This document shows positions 1 to 6,459 of a DNA stretch of 10,733 bases, piece after piece. A program made the position numbers and the translations under genes. Below the pieces are notes generated by a model. That model worked only from the letters and a program-made list of their open reading frames with translations, was not told the origin of the DNA and searched no databases. Positions within the stretch are counted from its first letter, which is position 1. Each line of letters starts with the position of its first letter. This DNA is from Streptomyces sp. MMG1533 (GTDB lineage Bacteria > Actinomycetota > Actinomycetes > Streptomycetales > Streptomycetaceae): contig NZ_LGDG01000048.1 of the NCBI RefSeq assembly GCF_001279775.1, positions 1-10,733 on the forward strand, written 5' to 3'.

Positions 1-1
1 G

Positions 2-484
2 GTCGTCGCCGACGTCATCCCCGAGCGCCTCGAAACGGCGCTGGCCGTCGGCGCGGACGCCGTCATCAACTCCGCCACCGAGAACGTCACCGAGCGCCTG
101 ACCCAGTTGCACGGGCAGGACGCCAACGCACTCGGCCAGCCCCGCGCCGGCACCGACATCTACATCGACGCCGCCGGTGCCCCCGCCGTCTTCCAGGCCG
201 CCGTCGACTCCGCGAAGTGGAAGGCCAAGATGGTCATGGTCGCCGTGCAGAAGAAGGGCTCGGACATCGACCTCGGCGGCATGCTCCGCAGCGAGCTCAC
301 CCTCATCGCCTCCCAGGGCTACCCGACCGAGATCTTCGAGGTGACCCCGGAACTCGCGGAACACCACGAGCGCTTCGCCGAGCTGATCAGCCACCGCGTC
401 CCGTTCTCCGAGGCCGGCCACGCCTTCGAGCTCACCTTGACCCCGGGCGCCGCGGAGAAGGTCGTCGTCACCTTCGACGAGTAG
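2..484 (+). CDS. Zinc-type (MDR) alcohol dehydrogenase, C-terminal part; 5' end outside window
   Basis: This frame is open from the first bases of the window and ends with TAG, so only the C-terminal ~160 residues of a longer protein are seen. The visible part starts inside the Rossmann fold: VVADVIPERLETALAVGADAV is the usual strand-beta2 and helix segment of medium-chain dehydrogenases, where the acidic residue after VVAD normally contacts the NAD(P) ribose. It is followed by GTDIYIDAAGAPAVFQAAV (the 'D.aG.p....a' strand) and a C-terminal catalytic-domain return. The zinc ligands would lie upstream, so they cannot be checked. The family oxidises or reduces alcohols/aldehydes with NAD(P); 2,3-butanediol-, threonine- or sorbitol-dehydrogenase-like members are all possible and the substrate is not inferable. 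A transporter fragment follows after only 22 nt. The internal TTG at 107 is not regarded as the start, because the homology extends upstream of it. Confidence 0.85.
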   Translation, partial: VVADVIPERLETALAVGADAVINSATENVTERLTQLHGQDANALGQPRAGTDIYIDAAGAPAVFQAAVDSAKWKAKMVMVAVQKKGSDIDLGGMLRSELTLIASQGYPTEIFEVTPELAEHHERFAELISHRVPFSEAGHAFELTLTPGAAEKVVVTFDE

Positions 485-506
485 CCCGGCACGGCAGGAG
501 ACGCTG

Positions 507-758
507 ATGCGGTGCATTGGGACGTCGTTCGCCAGCGCCATCGCCGGCGTCATCCTGGCCCAGATGACCACCGACTTCGGCGGCCGCGCGCTGCCGTCCG
601 AGAACGGCTTCAAGGTCGTGATGGCCATCGGCGCGGGTGCGGCCGTCCTCGCCTTCGTCGTCGCTTCGTTCCTCCCGCGCGAGGACACCGCCGCCCAGGA
701 GGCGCCGGCCGCCGACGGCCCGGTGGACGCCGCGAAGGTCACCGAGGCCAACGTCTGA
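507..758 (+). pseudogene. Truncated DHA2-type MFS transporter (C-terminal remnant)
   Basis: The 83-residue frame reads MRCIGTSFASAIAGVILAQ, then a loop with LPSENGFKVVMAIGAGAAVLAFVVASFLPR, then a polar Ala/Glu-rich tail. From knowledge of the DHA2 (EmrB/QacA-like, 14-TM) MFS family, 'MR.IGTS..SA.aGv.La' and the 'G...v.a.ga....' helix ending in LPR are the last two membrane helices of proteins about 450-520 residues long. Everything N-terminal is missing: the in-frame codons upstream of the ATG overlap the end of the dehydrogenase and show no MFS similarity beyond about L-T-L. A reasonable Shine-Dalgarno (GGAG, 497-500) precedes the ATG, so a short two-helix peptide could be made, but transport function is not expected. 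The likely explanation is a deletion or recombination that joined a transporter tail to the dehydrogenase gene. A functional small membrane protein is the less likely alternative. Confidence 0.7.
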
Positions 759-814
759 GACACCGCGAACACCGACTCCAAGCGGTCGCCGCCGGTGCCG
801 AAGGGAACGAGATC

Positions 815-1642
815 GTGACCAGGACCGCCGTCCTCACCGGAGCCTCCTCGAACTCCGGAGCCGCCCAGCGCCGGTGGATCACGGCGACCGGCACGATCGC
901 GCTGTTCGGGGCCCGGCTGCTGCCGGAGACGGTGCGGATCCGCCGGATCGCCGGGACCGACCGGAGGCGGTCGGGCCGGCAGACCGTGGGCCTGGTCGAG
1001 GAGCCGGCCGCCGTCCGGGCGGGAGCCGTCGCGGCGCACGGCGCCGAACTGCGCCGCATCGAACGGGACCTGCGCGACGGCACCCAGGCCCGGCTGGTGT
1101 CGCTGTCCCTGCGGATCGGCCTCGCACAACGGGCATGCGACCGCGATCCGGAGGCCGCGCACCGGCTGCTGGAGGACGCGCAGCACCAGGCCGAGGAGGC
1201 GCTGGCGGAACTGCGGCACATCGTGCACGGCATCCATCCGCCGATCCTCACCGACCGGGGGCTGGTGGGCGCGGTGCGGGCGCTCGCCGCGAACAGCGGA
1301 CTCGACGTCACCACGCGCGTGGACGGCCTGGCGGACGGGACCGGGGACGGGCCGCCGGTTCCGGCCGCGGTCGAGGCGGCCACGTACTTCGTCGTGGCCG
1401 AGGCGCTGACGAACGCCGCCAGGCACAGCGGCTCCCGGCAGGCCTCGGTCCGGCTGGAGCGGGTCGGCACCCGGTTGCGGGCCGTCGTACGGGACGAGGG
1501 CCGGGGCGGCGTGGACGAGGCAGGCGGCTCGGGGCTGCCGGGGATGCGTCGCCGGGTCGCCGCGCTGGCCGGGACGGTGACGGTGACCAGCCCCGCCGGG
1601 GGCCCGACCGTGATCGAAGTGGAGCTGCCGTGCGCGTGGTGA
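815..1642 (+). CDS. NarL-type (HisKA_3) sensor histidine kinase-like protein with Arg in place of the phosphoacceptor His
   Basis: The 275-residue product has the dimerisation/phosphoacceptor helix, reading RRIERDLRDGTQARLVSLSLRIG. Family members have ERDLHDG.Q, so the catalytic His is Arg87 here (codon CGC at 1073-1075, one transition from CAC). The ATPase domain looks intact: N box EALTNAARHS, G1 box RDEGRGG, and G2 box GSGLPGM. I chose the GTG at 815 because AAGGGA sits about 8 nt upstream; the frame is open further 5' but overlaps the transporter remnant and shows no domain. Residues 1-75 contain no convincing membrane helix, unlike the usual 380-450-residue relatives with an N-terminal membrane or sensor region. 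The protein would therefore be cytoplasmic and truncated. It lies 19 nt before the response regulator and is surely co-transcribed with it. It could be a dead kinase, a phosphatase-type or scaffolding partner, or a decaying gene. The family call is firm; activity is doubtful. Confidence 0.83.
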   Translation: MTRTAVLTGASSNSGAAQRRWITATGTIALFGARLLPETVRIRRIAGTDRRRSGRQTVGLVEEPAAVRAGAVAAHGAELRRIERDLRDGTQARLVSLSLRIGLAQRACDRDPEAAHRLLEDAQHQAEEALAELRHIVHGIHPPILTDRGLVGAVRALAANSGLDVTTRVDGLADGTGDGPPVPAAVEAATYFVVAEALTNAARHSGSRQASVRLERVGTRLRAVVRDEGRGGVDEAGGSGLPGMRRRVAALAGTVTVTSPAGGPTVIEVELPCAW

Positions 1643-1661
1643 CCAGAACCGGGGAGTCGTC

Positions 1662-2324
1662 GTGAGAGTGGTGATCGCCGAGGACAACGCCCTGCTCCGG
1701 CAGGGTCTCGTCCTGTTGCTCAGCTCGGCCGGGCATGAGGTGGTGGGCGTCGTCGGTACCGGCCCGGAGGTCCTCCCCTCGCTCCTGGAACACCGCCCGG
1801 ACGCGGCCGTGCTCGACGTGCGCATGCCGCCCGGTTTCCGCGACGAGGGGCTGCGTGCGGCGCTCGAAGCGCGGCAGCGGATCCCGGGGCTGCCGGTGCT
1901 GGTGCTCTCCCAGTACGTCGAGGAGTCGTACGCCGCGGAGCTGCTGGGCGGCGGCGCGAGCGGGGTCGGCTACCTGGTCAAGGACCGGGTGGGCCGGGTG
2001 GACGAGTTCCTCGAGGCGCTGGAGCGCGTCGCGGCCGGCGGAACGGCCCTCGACCCCGAGGTGGTGACCGAACTGCTCACCCGCCGCCGGGACTCGCCGC
2101 TGGACTCGCTGACCCCGCGCGAACGCGAGGTGCTGGCGCTCATGGCCGAGGGCCACGACAACGTGACGATCGCCAAGACCCTCGTCATCACGGAACGCTC
2201 GGTCAGCAAGCACATCGGCAACGTCTTCCTCAAGCTGAGGCTGCCACCGAGCGACAGCGGGCACCGCCGAGTGCTGGCCGTGCTGGCGTTCCTGAACAAC
2301 TCCCAGGCGACCGAAGGCCGTTGA
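1662..2324 (+). CDS. NarL/LuxR-family two-component response regulator
   Basis: The 220-residue protein begins with the receiver core MRVVIAEDN. The acidic pair is E7/D8, the phosphoacceptor is Asp52 (VLDVRMPP), Ser83 takes the conserved Ser/Thr role (VLSQY) and Lys107 lies in YLVKD, so the receiver looks fully functional. A LuxR-type helix-turn-helix follows from about residue 150 (LTPREREVLALMAEGHDN, then ITERSVSKHIGNVFLKL). Length and domain order are normal for the family. The GTG start at 1662 is supported by GGGGAG at 1651-1656, 5 nt upstream. It sits directly behind the kinase-like gene and should be its partner. Because that kinase lacks its phosphoacceptor His, this regulator may be phosphorylated by another kinase or a small phosphodonor, or act unphosphorylated (inference). 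The targets cannot be read from the sequence. Confidence 0.93.
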   Translation: MRVVIAEDNALLRQGLVLLLSSAGHEVVGVVGTGPEVLPSLLEHRPDAAVLDVRMPPGFRDEGLRAALEARQRIPGLPVLVLSQYVEESYAAELLGGGASGVGYLVKDRVGRVDEFLEALERVAAGGTALDPEVVTELLTRRRDSPLDSLTPREREVLALMAEGHDNVTIAKTLVITERSVSKHIGNVFLKLRLPPSDSGHRRVLAVLAFLNNSQATEGR

Positions 2325-2498
2325 AACGGGCCCGGGCCGGCGCGTCACCAGGCCAGAGCGTCGGCCATGGCCGACTGCCGGTACGCGGCGCCGAGGCCGG
2401 TCATGGAACTTCGAGGCGCCGGGAGGAGTTGGCAGGAGGACGCGCGGAACGCACGCGGTCGACCGGAACGAACACGGGCTGAAGCCGAGGTGGCACGG

Positions 2499-3053
2499 AT
2501 GGCGATGTGGGATCGGATCAAGGACCAGGCCAAGGGTCTGCAGCAGCAGGCGCAGGGGACGCGGGGCGCCGGCGGCGGACACGGGCGGCCGGGTTCAGGG
2601 TCCGCCGGGGGATCGCGGGCTCAGCTGGTGAACACCCTCAAGTCCCAGCTCACCTCCCTCAAGACGGAGCTGAAGAGCGGCGCCTACCGGGATGCCAGCA
2701 TGGCCATGTGCGCCCTGGTCGCCGCCGCCGACGGGCATGTGGACCCGGCCGAGCGGCAGCACGTGGAGTCGTTGATCCTGCACAACGACGTCCTGCAGAA
2801 CTTCCCGTCGGAGCAGCTGCGGCAGCGCTTCAACAAGCACGTCGACCAGCTGGCGCTCAACTTCCAGCAGGGCAAGGCCGAGGCTCTGCAGGAGATCGCC
2901 AAGACCGCGAAGAAGCCGACGGAGGCCAGGGCGGTCGTACAGACCGGCTTCGTCGTCGCGGGTGCGGACGGGTTCGTCGCGCCGGCCGAGGAGCAGATCC
3001 TGCGTGAGGCGTGCTCGGTACTCGGCCTGTCCACCCAGGAGTTCGGCATCTGA
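2499..3053 (+). CDS. TerB-family (tellurite-resistance-like) protein
   Basis: The 184-residue soluble protein starts MAMWDRIKDQAKGLQQQAQ. A Gly/Arg/Ser-rich linker (residues ~22-45) follows, then an all-helical TerB-like domain. The hallmark is two similar half-motifs: ADGHVDPAE around Asp78 and ADGFVAPAE around Asp157, each after a small hydrophobic helix. These acidic loops bind divalent metal in characterised TerB domains. No signal peptide or membrane helix is present. I chose ATG 2499 because GAGG at 2487-2490 sits 8 nt upstream; the ATG at 2505 is nearly as good. The frame is open upstream to 2367, but that part is poorly supported. TerB proteins are associated with tellurite and membrane-stress phenotypes and with ter gene clusters, but none of the partners TerA, TerC, TerD or TerZ is visible, so resistance should not be assumed. 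It stands 174 nt after the response regulator and faces the convergent TAXI gene. Confidence 0.88.
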   Translation: MAMWDRIKDQAKGLQQQAQGTRGAGGGHGRPGSGSAGGSRAQLVNTLKSQLTSLKTELKSGAYRDASMAMCALVAAADGHVDPAERQHVESLILHNDVLQNFPSEQLRQRFNKHVDQLALNFQQGKAEALQEIAKTAKKPTEARAVVQTGFVVAGADGFVAPAEEQILREACSVLGLSTQEFGI

Positions 3054-3063
3054 CGACACGCAC

Positions 3064-3102
3064 GGCGGTCGGCCGGGGGCGTCACCACCACGGCCGCCCC
3101 GG
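3064..3102. terminator. Candidate bidirectional hairpin between convergent genes
   Basis: The 87-nt gap between the convergent TerB-like and TAXI genes can fold in two alternative GC-rich hairpins. In one, GGCGGTCG (3064-3071) pairs with CGGCCGCC (3091-3098), with one G-U. In the other, CCGGGGGCG (3073-3081) pairs with CGCCCCGG (3095-3102) with one bulge. Neither is followed by a T tract, so this would be a U-less terminator of the kind often proposed for streptomycetes. Termination is inferred from position and fold only. Confidence 0.35.
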
Positions 3103-3140
3103 GCAGGCCCGCGCCGGTCGCCTCCCGCAGCGGCGGGTGC

Positions 3141-4166
3141 TCAGCCGTGCAGCGAGCGGTAGGCCGCGGCCGCCCCGGGGTGCAGGGCGATGCTGCCCGT
3201 CCCGATCAGGCTTGTGACGTCGAGGAACTGGGTGCCGACGGCGTTTTCGGGGACGAGCGCGGTGGCACGGAGGACCAGGAGGCGGGTGAGCGCGTCGGCG
3301 ACGGTGCGGGAGAGGTCGGGGCGGCAGACCAGCAGGTTGGACACGCCGATGGTGGCGACGCCGCCCGCCGTCCGGTACGCGCCCTGCGGCAGGGACACCT
3401 CCTCCAGGCCCGAGCCGGCCCGGGCGTCGCGGTCACCGAGCCCGGGCAGCAGGCCGGCCAGCGGCAGGAAGCGCAGGCCGGGCCGGTCGTCGAGTTCGGA
3501 CAGCACGGGCAGCGGTACGCCGCCCGCGACGAGCAGGGCGTCGACGGTGCCCGCCCGCATGGCGTCGGCCGCGGCGGCCAGCGGCAGATGGCGTACGGGG
3601 ACGTCGGTGCCGGGCGAAAGCCCCGCGGCGTGCAGGATGCGTTCGCCGAGTACGGCCGCGCCCGATCCGGCCGCGCCGAGCGAGACGGTGTGTCCGGCCA
3701 GGTCGGACACGGCACGCACGGGCGAGTCGGCGCGTACGGCGAACTGGAGGTAGGTCTCGTACACCCTGCCGATCGCGCGCAGCGGCACCGGGCGCGGAAA
3801 GAGGGCGGTGCCCTGGGCGGCCCGTGCGGTGTCGGTGAGGACGAGTGCGAGGTCGGCGCGGTGGTCGCGCAGCAGCTCGATGTTGGTGACGCTGCCCGCG
3901 GTGGTGCGTACCCGGCAGTTCAGACCGGGATACTCCGCTTCGAGCTCGGCGGCGAGGAGACGGCCGAAGGCCACGTAGAACGCGGTCGGCTCCCCGGTCG
4001 CGAACCGCAGCACACCGCCCGGCCCCGGGCGCTGCCCGGAGGCATCTCCCGTGAGCGCCCCGCCCAGCACGGCGACGGCCGCCGTGCCGAGGGCGGCACG
4101 CAGCGCGGTGCGGCGGTCTACGGGGCCGGCCATGACGCGCCGACGCACGCCGGTACGGCGGTTCAC
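3141..4166 (-). CDS. TAXI-family TRAP-type solute-binding protein, orphan, in a two-component operon
   Basis: The 341-residue exported protein has an N-terminus with a twin-arginine-like signal (DRRTALRAALGTAAVAVLGG, about residues 17-36), with no lipobox Cys. The mature part opens with LRFATGEPTAFYVAFGRLLAAEL, followed by TTAGSVTNIELLRDHRADLALVLTD and, later, LAGHTVSLGAAGSGA. These are the usual landmarks of TAXI (TRAP-associated extracytoplasmic immunogenic) binding proteins, which fold as periplasmic-binding-protein type II and bind small carboxylates such as glutamate or 2-oxoglutarate in studied cases. The GTG start overlaps the kinase stop as GTGA, which implies translational coupling; the ATG at 4133 is an alternative that keeps the whole signal. 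No fused DctQM membrane subunit lies nearby, so transport alone is unlikely. Its place as third gene behind a response regulator and kinase suggests it delivers a ligand signal to the kinase ectodomain (inference). The ligand is unknown; the neighbouring enzymes suggest an aromatic-derived di- or tricarboxylate. Confidence 0.88.
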   Translation of the reverse strand: MNRRTGVRRRVMAGPVDRRTALRAALGTAAVAVLGGALTGDASGQRPGPGGVLRFATGEPTAFYVAFGRLLAAELEAEYPGLNCRVRTTAGSVTNIELLRDHRADLALVLTDTARAAQGTALFPRPVPLRAIGRVYETYLQFAVRADSPVRAVSDLAGHTVSLGAAGSGAAVLGERILHAAGLSPGTDVPVRHLPLAAAADAMRAGTVDALLVAGGVPLPVLSELDDRPGLRFLPLAGLLPGLGDRDARAGSGLEEVSLPQGAYRTAGGVATIGVSNLLVCRPDLSRTVADALTRLLVLRATALVPENAVGTQFLDVTSLIGTGSIALHPGAAAAYRSLHG

Positions 4167-5617
4167 CGCGCACCCCCGTCAAAACCGCCGACGGCACCCC
4201 CGTCGACACCGCCGGCGCTCCCGCCCCCGGCCCGCCCCCGCGGCACGACCGCCCTGACCCGCAGCCCCCGCGGCTTGCCCGCCCCCAGCTCCAGCCGGCC
4301 TCCCCGCCCCGCCAGCAACTGCTCGGCGATGGCCAGCCCCAGCCCCGTACCCGCTGTCCGGTCCTGTCGGCGCGAGCGCCAGAACCTCGTGGTGGCCAGG
4401 GCGAGTTCGTCCGCGTCCAGGCCCGGGCCGTCGTCCGTCACGGTGAGCACCGCGAGCGGGCCCTCGGTCGTGCAGCGGAGCGAGATCTCGGCGCCCGGAC
4501 CCGCGTACTTGATGGCGTTGTCCAGGAGGATGTCCGTGATCTGGGCGAGTTCACGATCCGTGCAGCCGGCCGTGACCGGGTCCGGAGCGTTCTGCAGGGT
4601 GAGGCGGGCCCCGGCGCGGCGGGCGACCGGCTCCCACAGCCGGTACTGGGCGGCCGCGACCGCCGCCGCGTCGCAGTGGGCGTCCGCGTCGTCGGTCACC
4701 GTGAGTTCCCCGGCCCGGTGTTCCGCGGCGGCGAGCGCCAGCAGATCGTCGAGGAGGGTCTCCAGTCGGTCGAGCTCGGTGGTGACCCCGGTGTACGTGC
4801 GGTCGGCGGACGCGGGCAGGTGGGCGTGCAGGGCGTCGACGCGCAGCCGGAGCGCCGCCATGGGGTTGCGCATCTGGTGCGAGGTGTCGGCGACGAGCCT
4901 GCGCTGCTGTTCCAGGGCCGCCGTGACGGTACGCGCCATACGGTTGAAGCCGGTCGCGAGCTGGCGCAGTTCCGGTGGGCCGCCGGTCCGGGTCTGTTCG
5001 GGCGGCAGGCCCGCCGCGAGCTGGCCGACCGCACGGTCGAGGCGGCGCAACGGGCTGACCACCCAGCGCGTCGCCGCCCGGGCGAGGACCGTGCAGGCGA
5101 TGGCGACCAGGGCCGTTCCGGCGATCACGGCGGCCCAGAGCCGGGTGATGTCCTCCGCCGCGGTCGCCACCGAGGCCCGCAGCACGACGGCCCCGGAGAC
5201 CCGCGTCCCGGTGCCCGCCGGCTCGGCGAACATCCGGTGCCCGCTCGACCAGGGACGCAGCGCGCCCGTCGGATGCGCGGTCTGGTTGCGCAGGGCCGCG
5301 TCGAGCAGCCGGGCCACGACCGGATCGGCGGCCCGCATGCCGCCGGTCTCGACGACCGGGCTGCGGCGCGTGTCGGTGACGACGAGCGCTTCGCCGTACA
5401 GCTGTGTGTAGCGCCGCGCCTCGGCGGCCAGCGCGGAGGTGTCGCCGGTGGCCGCGGCCTGGTCCATGAGGGACGCGAAGCGGTCGAGATCGGCGCTGCG
5501 GGAGAGGACGAGCTGCTGGGTGCGGTCGGACGCGGTGTACAGCAGCAGCGGTACGGCGAACGCGGCCACCGCGAGTACGGCGAAGACCAGCAGCGCGGCC
5601 TGGACCCTGGTGCGCAC
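4163..5617 (-). CDS. OmpR-type system membrane sensor histidine kinase
   Basis: The 484-residue protein has TM1 at about residues 6-27, an extracytoplasmic sensor of about 130 residues, TM2 at about 160-180 and a HAMP linker (WVVSPLRRLDRAVGQLAAG). The HisKA box LVADTSHQMRNPMAALRLR has phosphoacceptor His247. The HATPase boxes follow: N box LLDNAIKYAG, G1 TDDGPGL, and G2 GTGLGLAI. All catalytic motifs are present, so it should be an active kinase. I chose the GTG at 5617 because GAGG lies 9 nt upstream, overlapping the end of the regulator, and it leaves TM1 at the N-terminus; the frame is open upstream but would overlap the regulator gene. The C-terminus ends in an unusual Gly-rich tail with an 8-residue repeat. 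It lies 11 nt after the response regulator and overlaps the TAXI gene by 4 nt. The sensor domain shows no family I recognise. Confidence 0.93.
   Translation of the reverse strand: MRTRVQAALLVFAVLAVAAFAVPLLLYTASDRTQQLVLSRSADLDRFASLMDQAAATGDTSALAAEARRYTQLYGEALVVTDTRRSPVVETGGMRAADPVVARLLDAALRNQTAHPTGALRPWSSGHRMFAEPAGTGTRVSGAVVLRASVATAAEDITRLWAAVIAGTALVAIACTVLARAATRWVVSPLRRLDRAVGQLAAGLPPEQTRTGGPPELRQLATGFNRMARTVTAALEQQRRLVADTSHQMRNPMAALRLRVDALHAHLPASADRTYTGVTTELDRLETLLDDLLALAAAEHRAGELTVTDDADAHCDAAAVAAAQYRLWEPVARRAGARLTLQNAPDPVTAGCTDRELAQITDILLDNAIKYAGPGAEISLRCTTEGPLAVLTVTDDGPGLDADELALATTRFWRSRRQDRTAGTGLGLAIAEQLLAGRGGRLELGAGKPRGLRVRAVVPRGRAGGGSAGGVDGGAVGGFDGGAR
4171..4204. repeat. 24-bp imperfect tandem repeat encoding the Gly-rich kinase tail
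   Basis: CACCCCCGTC recurs at 4171-4180 and 4195-4204, within a 24-bp period. On the minus strand this gives the octapeptide series GGSAGGVD, GGAVGGFD, GGAR at the end of the histidine kinase, just before its stop codon. The period is a multiple of three, so gain or loss of units keeps the frame. It is probably a slippage-derived flexible tail. Confidence 0.6.
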
Positions 5618-5628
5618 GCGTCGGTTCC

Positions 5629-6297
5629 TCAGTTCCCGAGGTCCCCGAAGCGGTAGCCGAAGCCCCGGATCGTGGTGAGGAGCTCGGGGCGGCGCAGTTT
5701 GGCGCGCAGCTGGGTGAGGTGGACGTCGAGGGAGCGGGACACGGCGTGGTGGGCGTCGCCCCACACCTCGTCCAGGAGCCGCTCCCGGCTGACCGCGGTG
5801 CCCGACCTGCCGGCCAGCACGGCGAGGATGTCGAACTCCTTGGTGGTCAGCTCGACCTCCGCTCCGCCGACCCGGACCCGGCGCGCGTCGAGATCGACCT
5901 CGACGTCACCGGCACGGACCGTACGCACCGCGGGGACGCCCTTCGCCGCCGTACGCCGGGTGACGGTCTCGATCCGGGCGAGCAGCTCGGCGAGGCGTAC
6001 CGGCTTGACGAGGTAGTCGTCGGCCCCGAGCCGCAGCCCGCGGACGACCGAACGCTCGTCGCCGCGCGCGGTGAGCACCACCACCGACAGATCGCTCACC
6101 GCCCGCACCGCGCGCAGCACGTCCAGACCGTCGATGTCGGGCAGGCCCAGATCGAGAAGCAGCAGGTCGGAGCTGCGGTGGTAGGTCATCACCTCGCTGC
6201 CGTACCGGACCCGCCTGGTGACATGACCATGGTCGTACAGCACCTCGACGAGCGCCGCGGCCACTCCGTCGTCGTCCTCGGCCAGCAGTATCTGCAC
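5629..6297 (-). CDS. OmpR/PhoB-family two-component response regulator
   Basis: The 222-residue protein has a receiver with the acidic residues E7 and D8/D9, phosphoacceptor Asp49 (LLLLDLGLPDIDG), Thr76 (VVLTARGD) and Lys98 (DYLVKP). A C-terminal winged helix follows, with ELTTKEFDILAVLAGRSG, then SRSLDVHLTQLRAKLR and the terminal TIRGFGYRF hairpin. The domains are complete and of normal length. I chose the GTG at 6297 because it starts the receiver exactly at strand beta1 (MQILLAEDD) and a strong GGGAGG Shine-Dalgarno lies 8 nt upstream; the in-frame ATG at 6345 would add 16 residues with no family match. It is the first gene of a leftward operon with kinase and TAXI protein. OmpR-type regulators bind tandem direct repeats at about one helical turn, and such repeats lie 70 nt upstream in the divergent promoter region. 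Regulation of both divergent operons is therefore likely (inference). Confidence 0.94.
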   Translation of the reverse strand: MQILLAEDDDGVAAALVEVLYDHGHVTRRVRYGSEVMTYHRSSDLLLLDLGLPDIDGLDVLRAVRAVSDLSVVVLTARGDERSVVRGLRLGADDYLVKPVRLAELLARIETVTRRTAAKGVPAVRTVRAGDVEVDLDARRVRVGGAEVELTTKEFDILAVLAGRSGTAVSRERLLDEVWGDAHHAVSRSLDVHLTQLRAKLRRPELLTTIRGFGYRFGDLGN

Positions 6298-6366
6298 CCT
6301 GCCCGCCTCCCTTCCGCCACTCCCCTGTCCGAATGTAGACCACACGAACCGGGGCCCCGCCGAAGT

Positions 6367-6399
6367 GTTAAGGGGAGGTTAGTTCTGTGTTCAGGTCTC
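6367..6399. promoter_or_regulatory. Three 11-bp direct repeats, candidate OmpR-type regulator binding site
   Basis: Three consecutive 11-bp units begin GTTAAGG (6367), GTTAGTT (6378) and GTTCAGG (6389), so the GTTA/GTTA/GTTC cores have an exact 11-nt period. This is the layout used by OmpR/PhoP-family dimers; streptomycete PHO boxes are built of 11-nt direct repeat units with a GTTCA-like core. The site sits in the divergent gap, 70 nt from the regulator start and 61 nt from the hydratase start. No convincing -35/-10 pair could be assigned, so the promoter positions remain open. Confidence 0.6.
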
Positions 6400-6459
6400 T
6401 CGCCCGTCCGTGCGGGGCGGAGCCAAGGTGCGAGAGCGCCTACCGAGAAGGACACAGCA

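Noticed and set aside
512..814. Upstream extension of the kinase-like frame
   Set aside because: The translation is Arg-rich low complexity and lies over the transporter fragment in another frame. GTG 815 with AAGGGA upstream is a better start.
2325..2498. Gene or promoter in the gap before the TerB-like gene
   Set aside because: The gap is open in one frame, but I see no start with a ribosome site and no recognisable -35/-10 pair or hairpin with a T tract.
3147..5411. Very long + strand open frame (754 codons) opposite the kinase and TAXI genes
   Set aside because: It is antisense to two genes with clear domains and catalytic motifs. Its translation is Arg/Ser/Gly-rich low-complexity sequence, as expected from third-position GC bias.
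5719..6459. Upstream extension of the hydratase frame, open from 5719
   Set aside because: It runs antisense through the OmpR-type regulator and has no hydratase similarity before the MIIDCHGHY start, which has its own ribosome site at 6445-6452.
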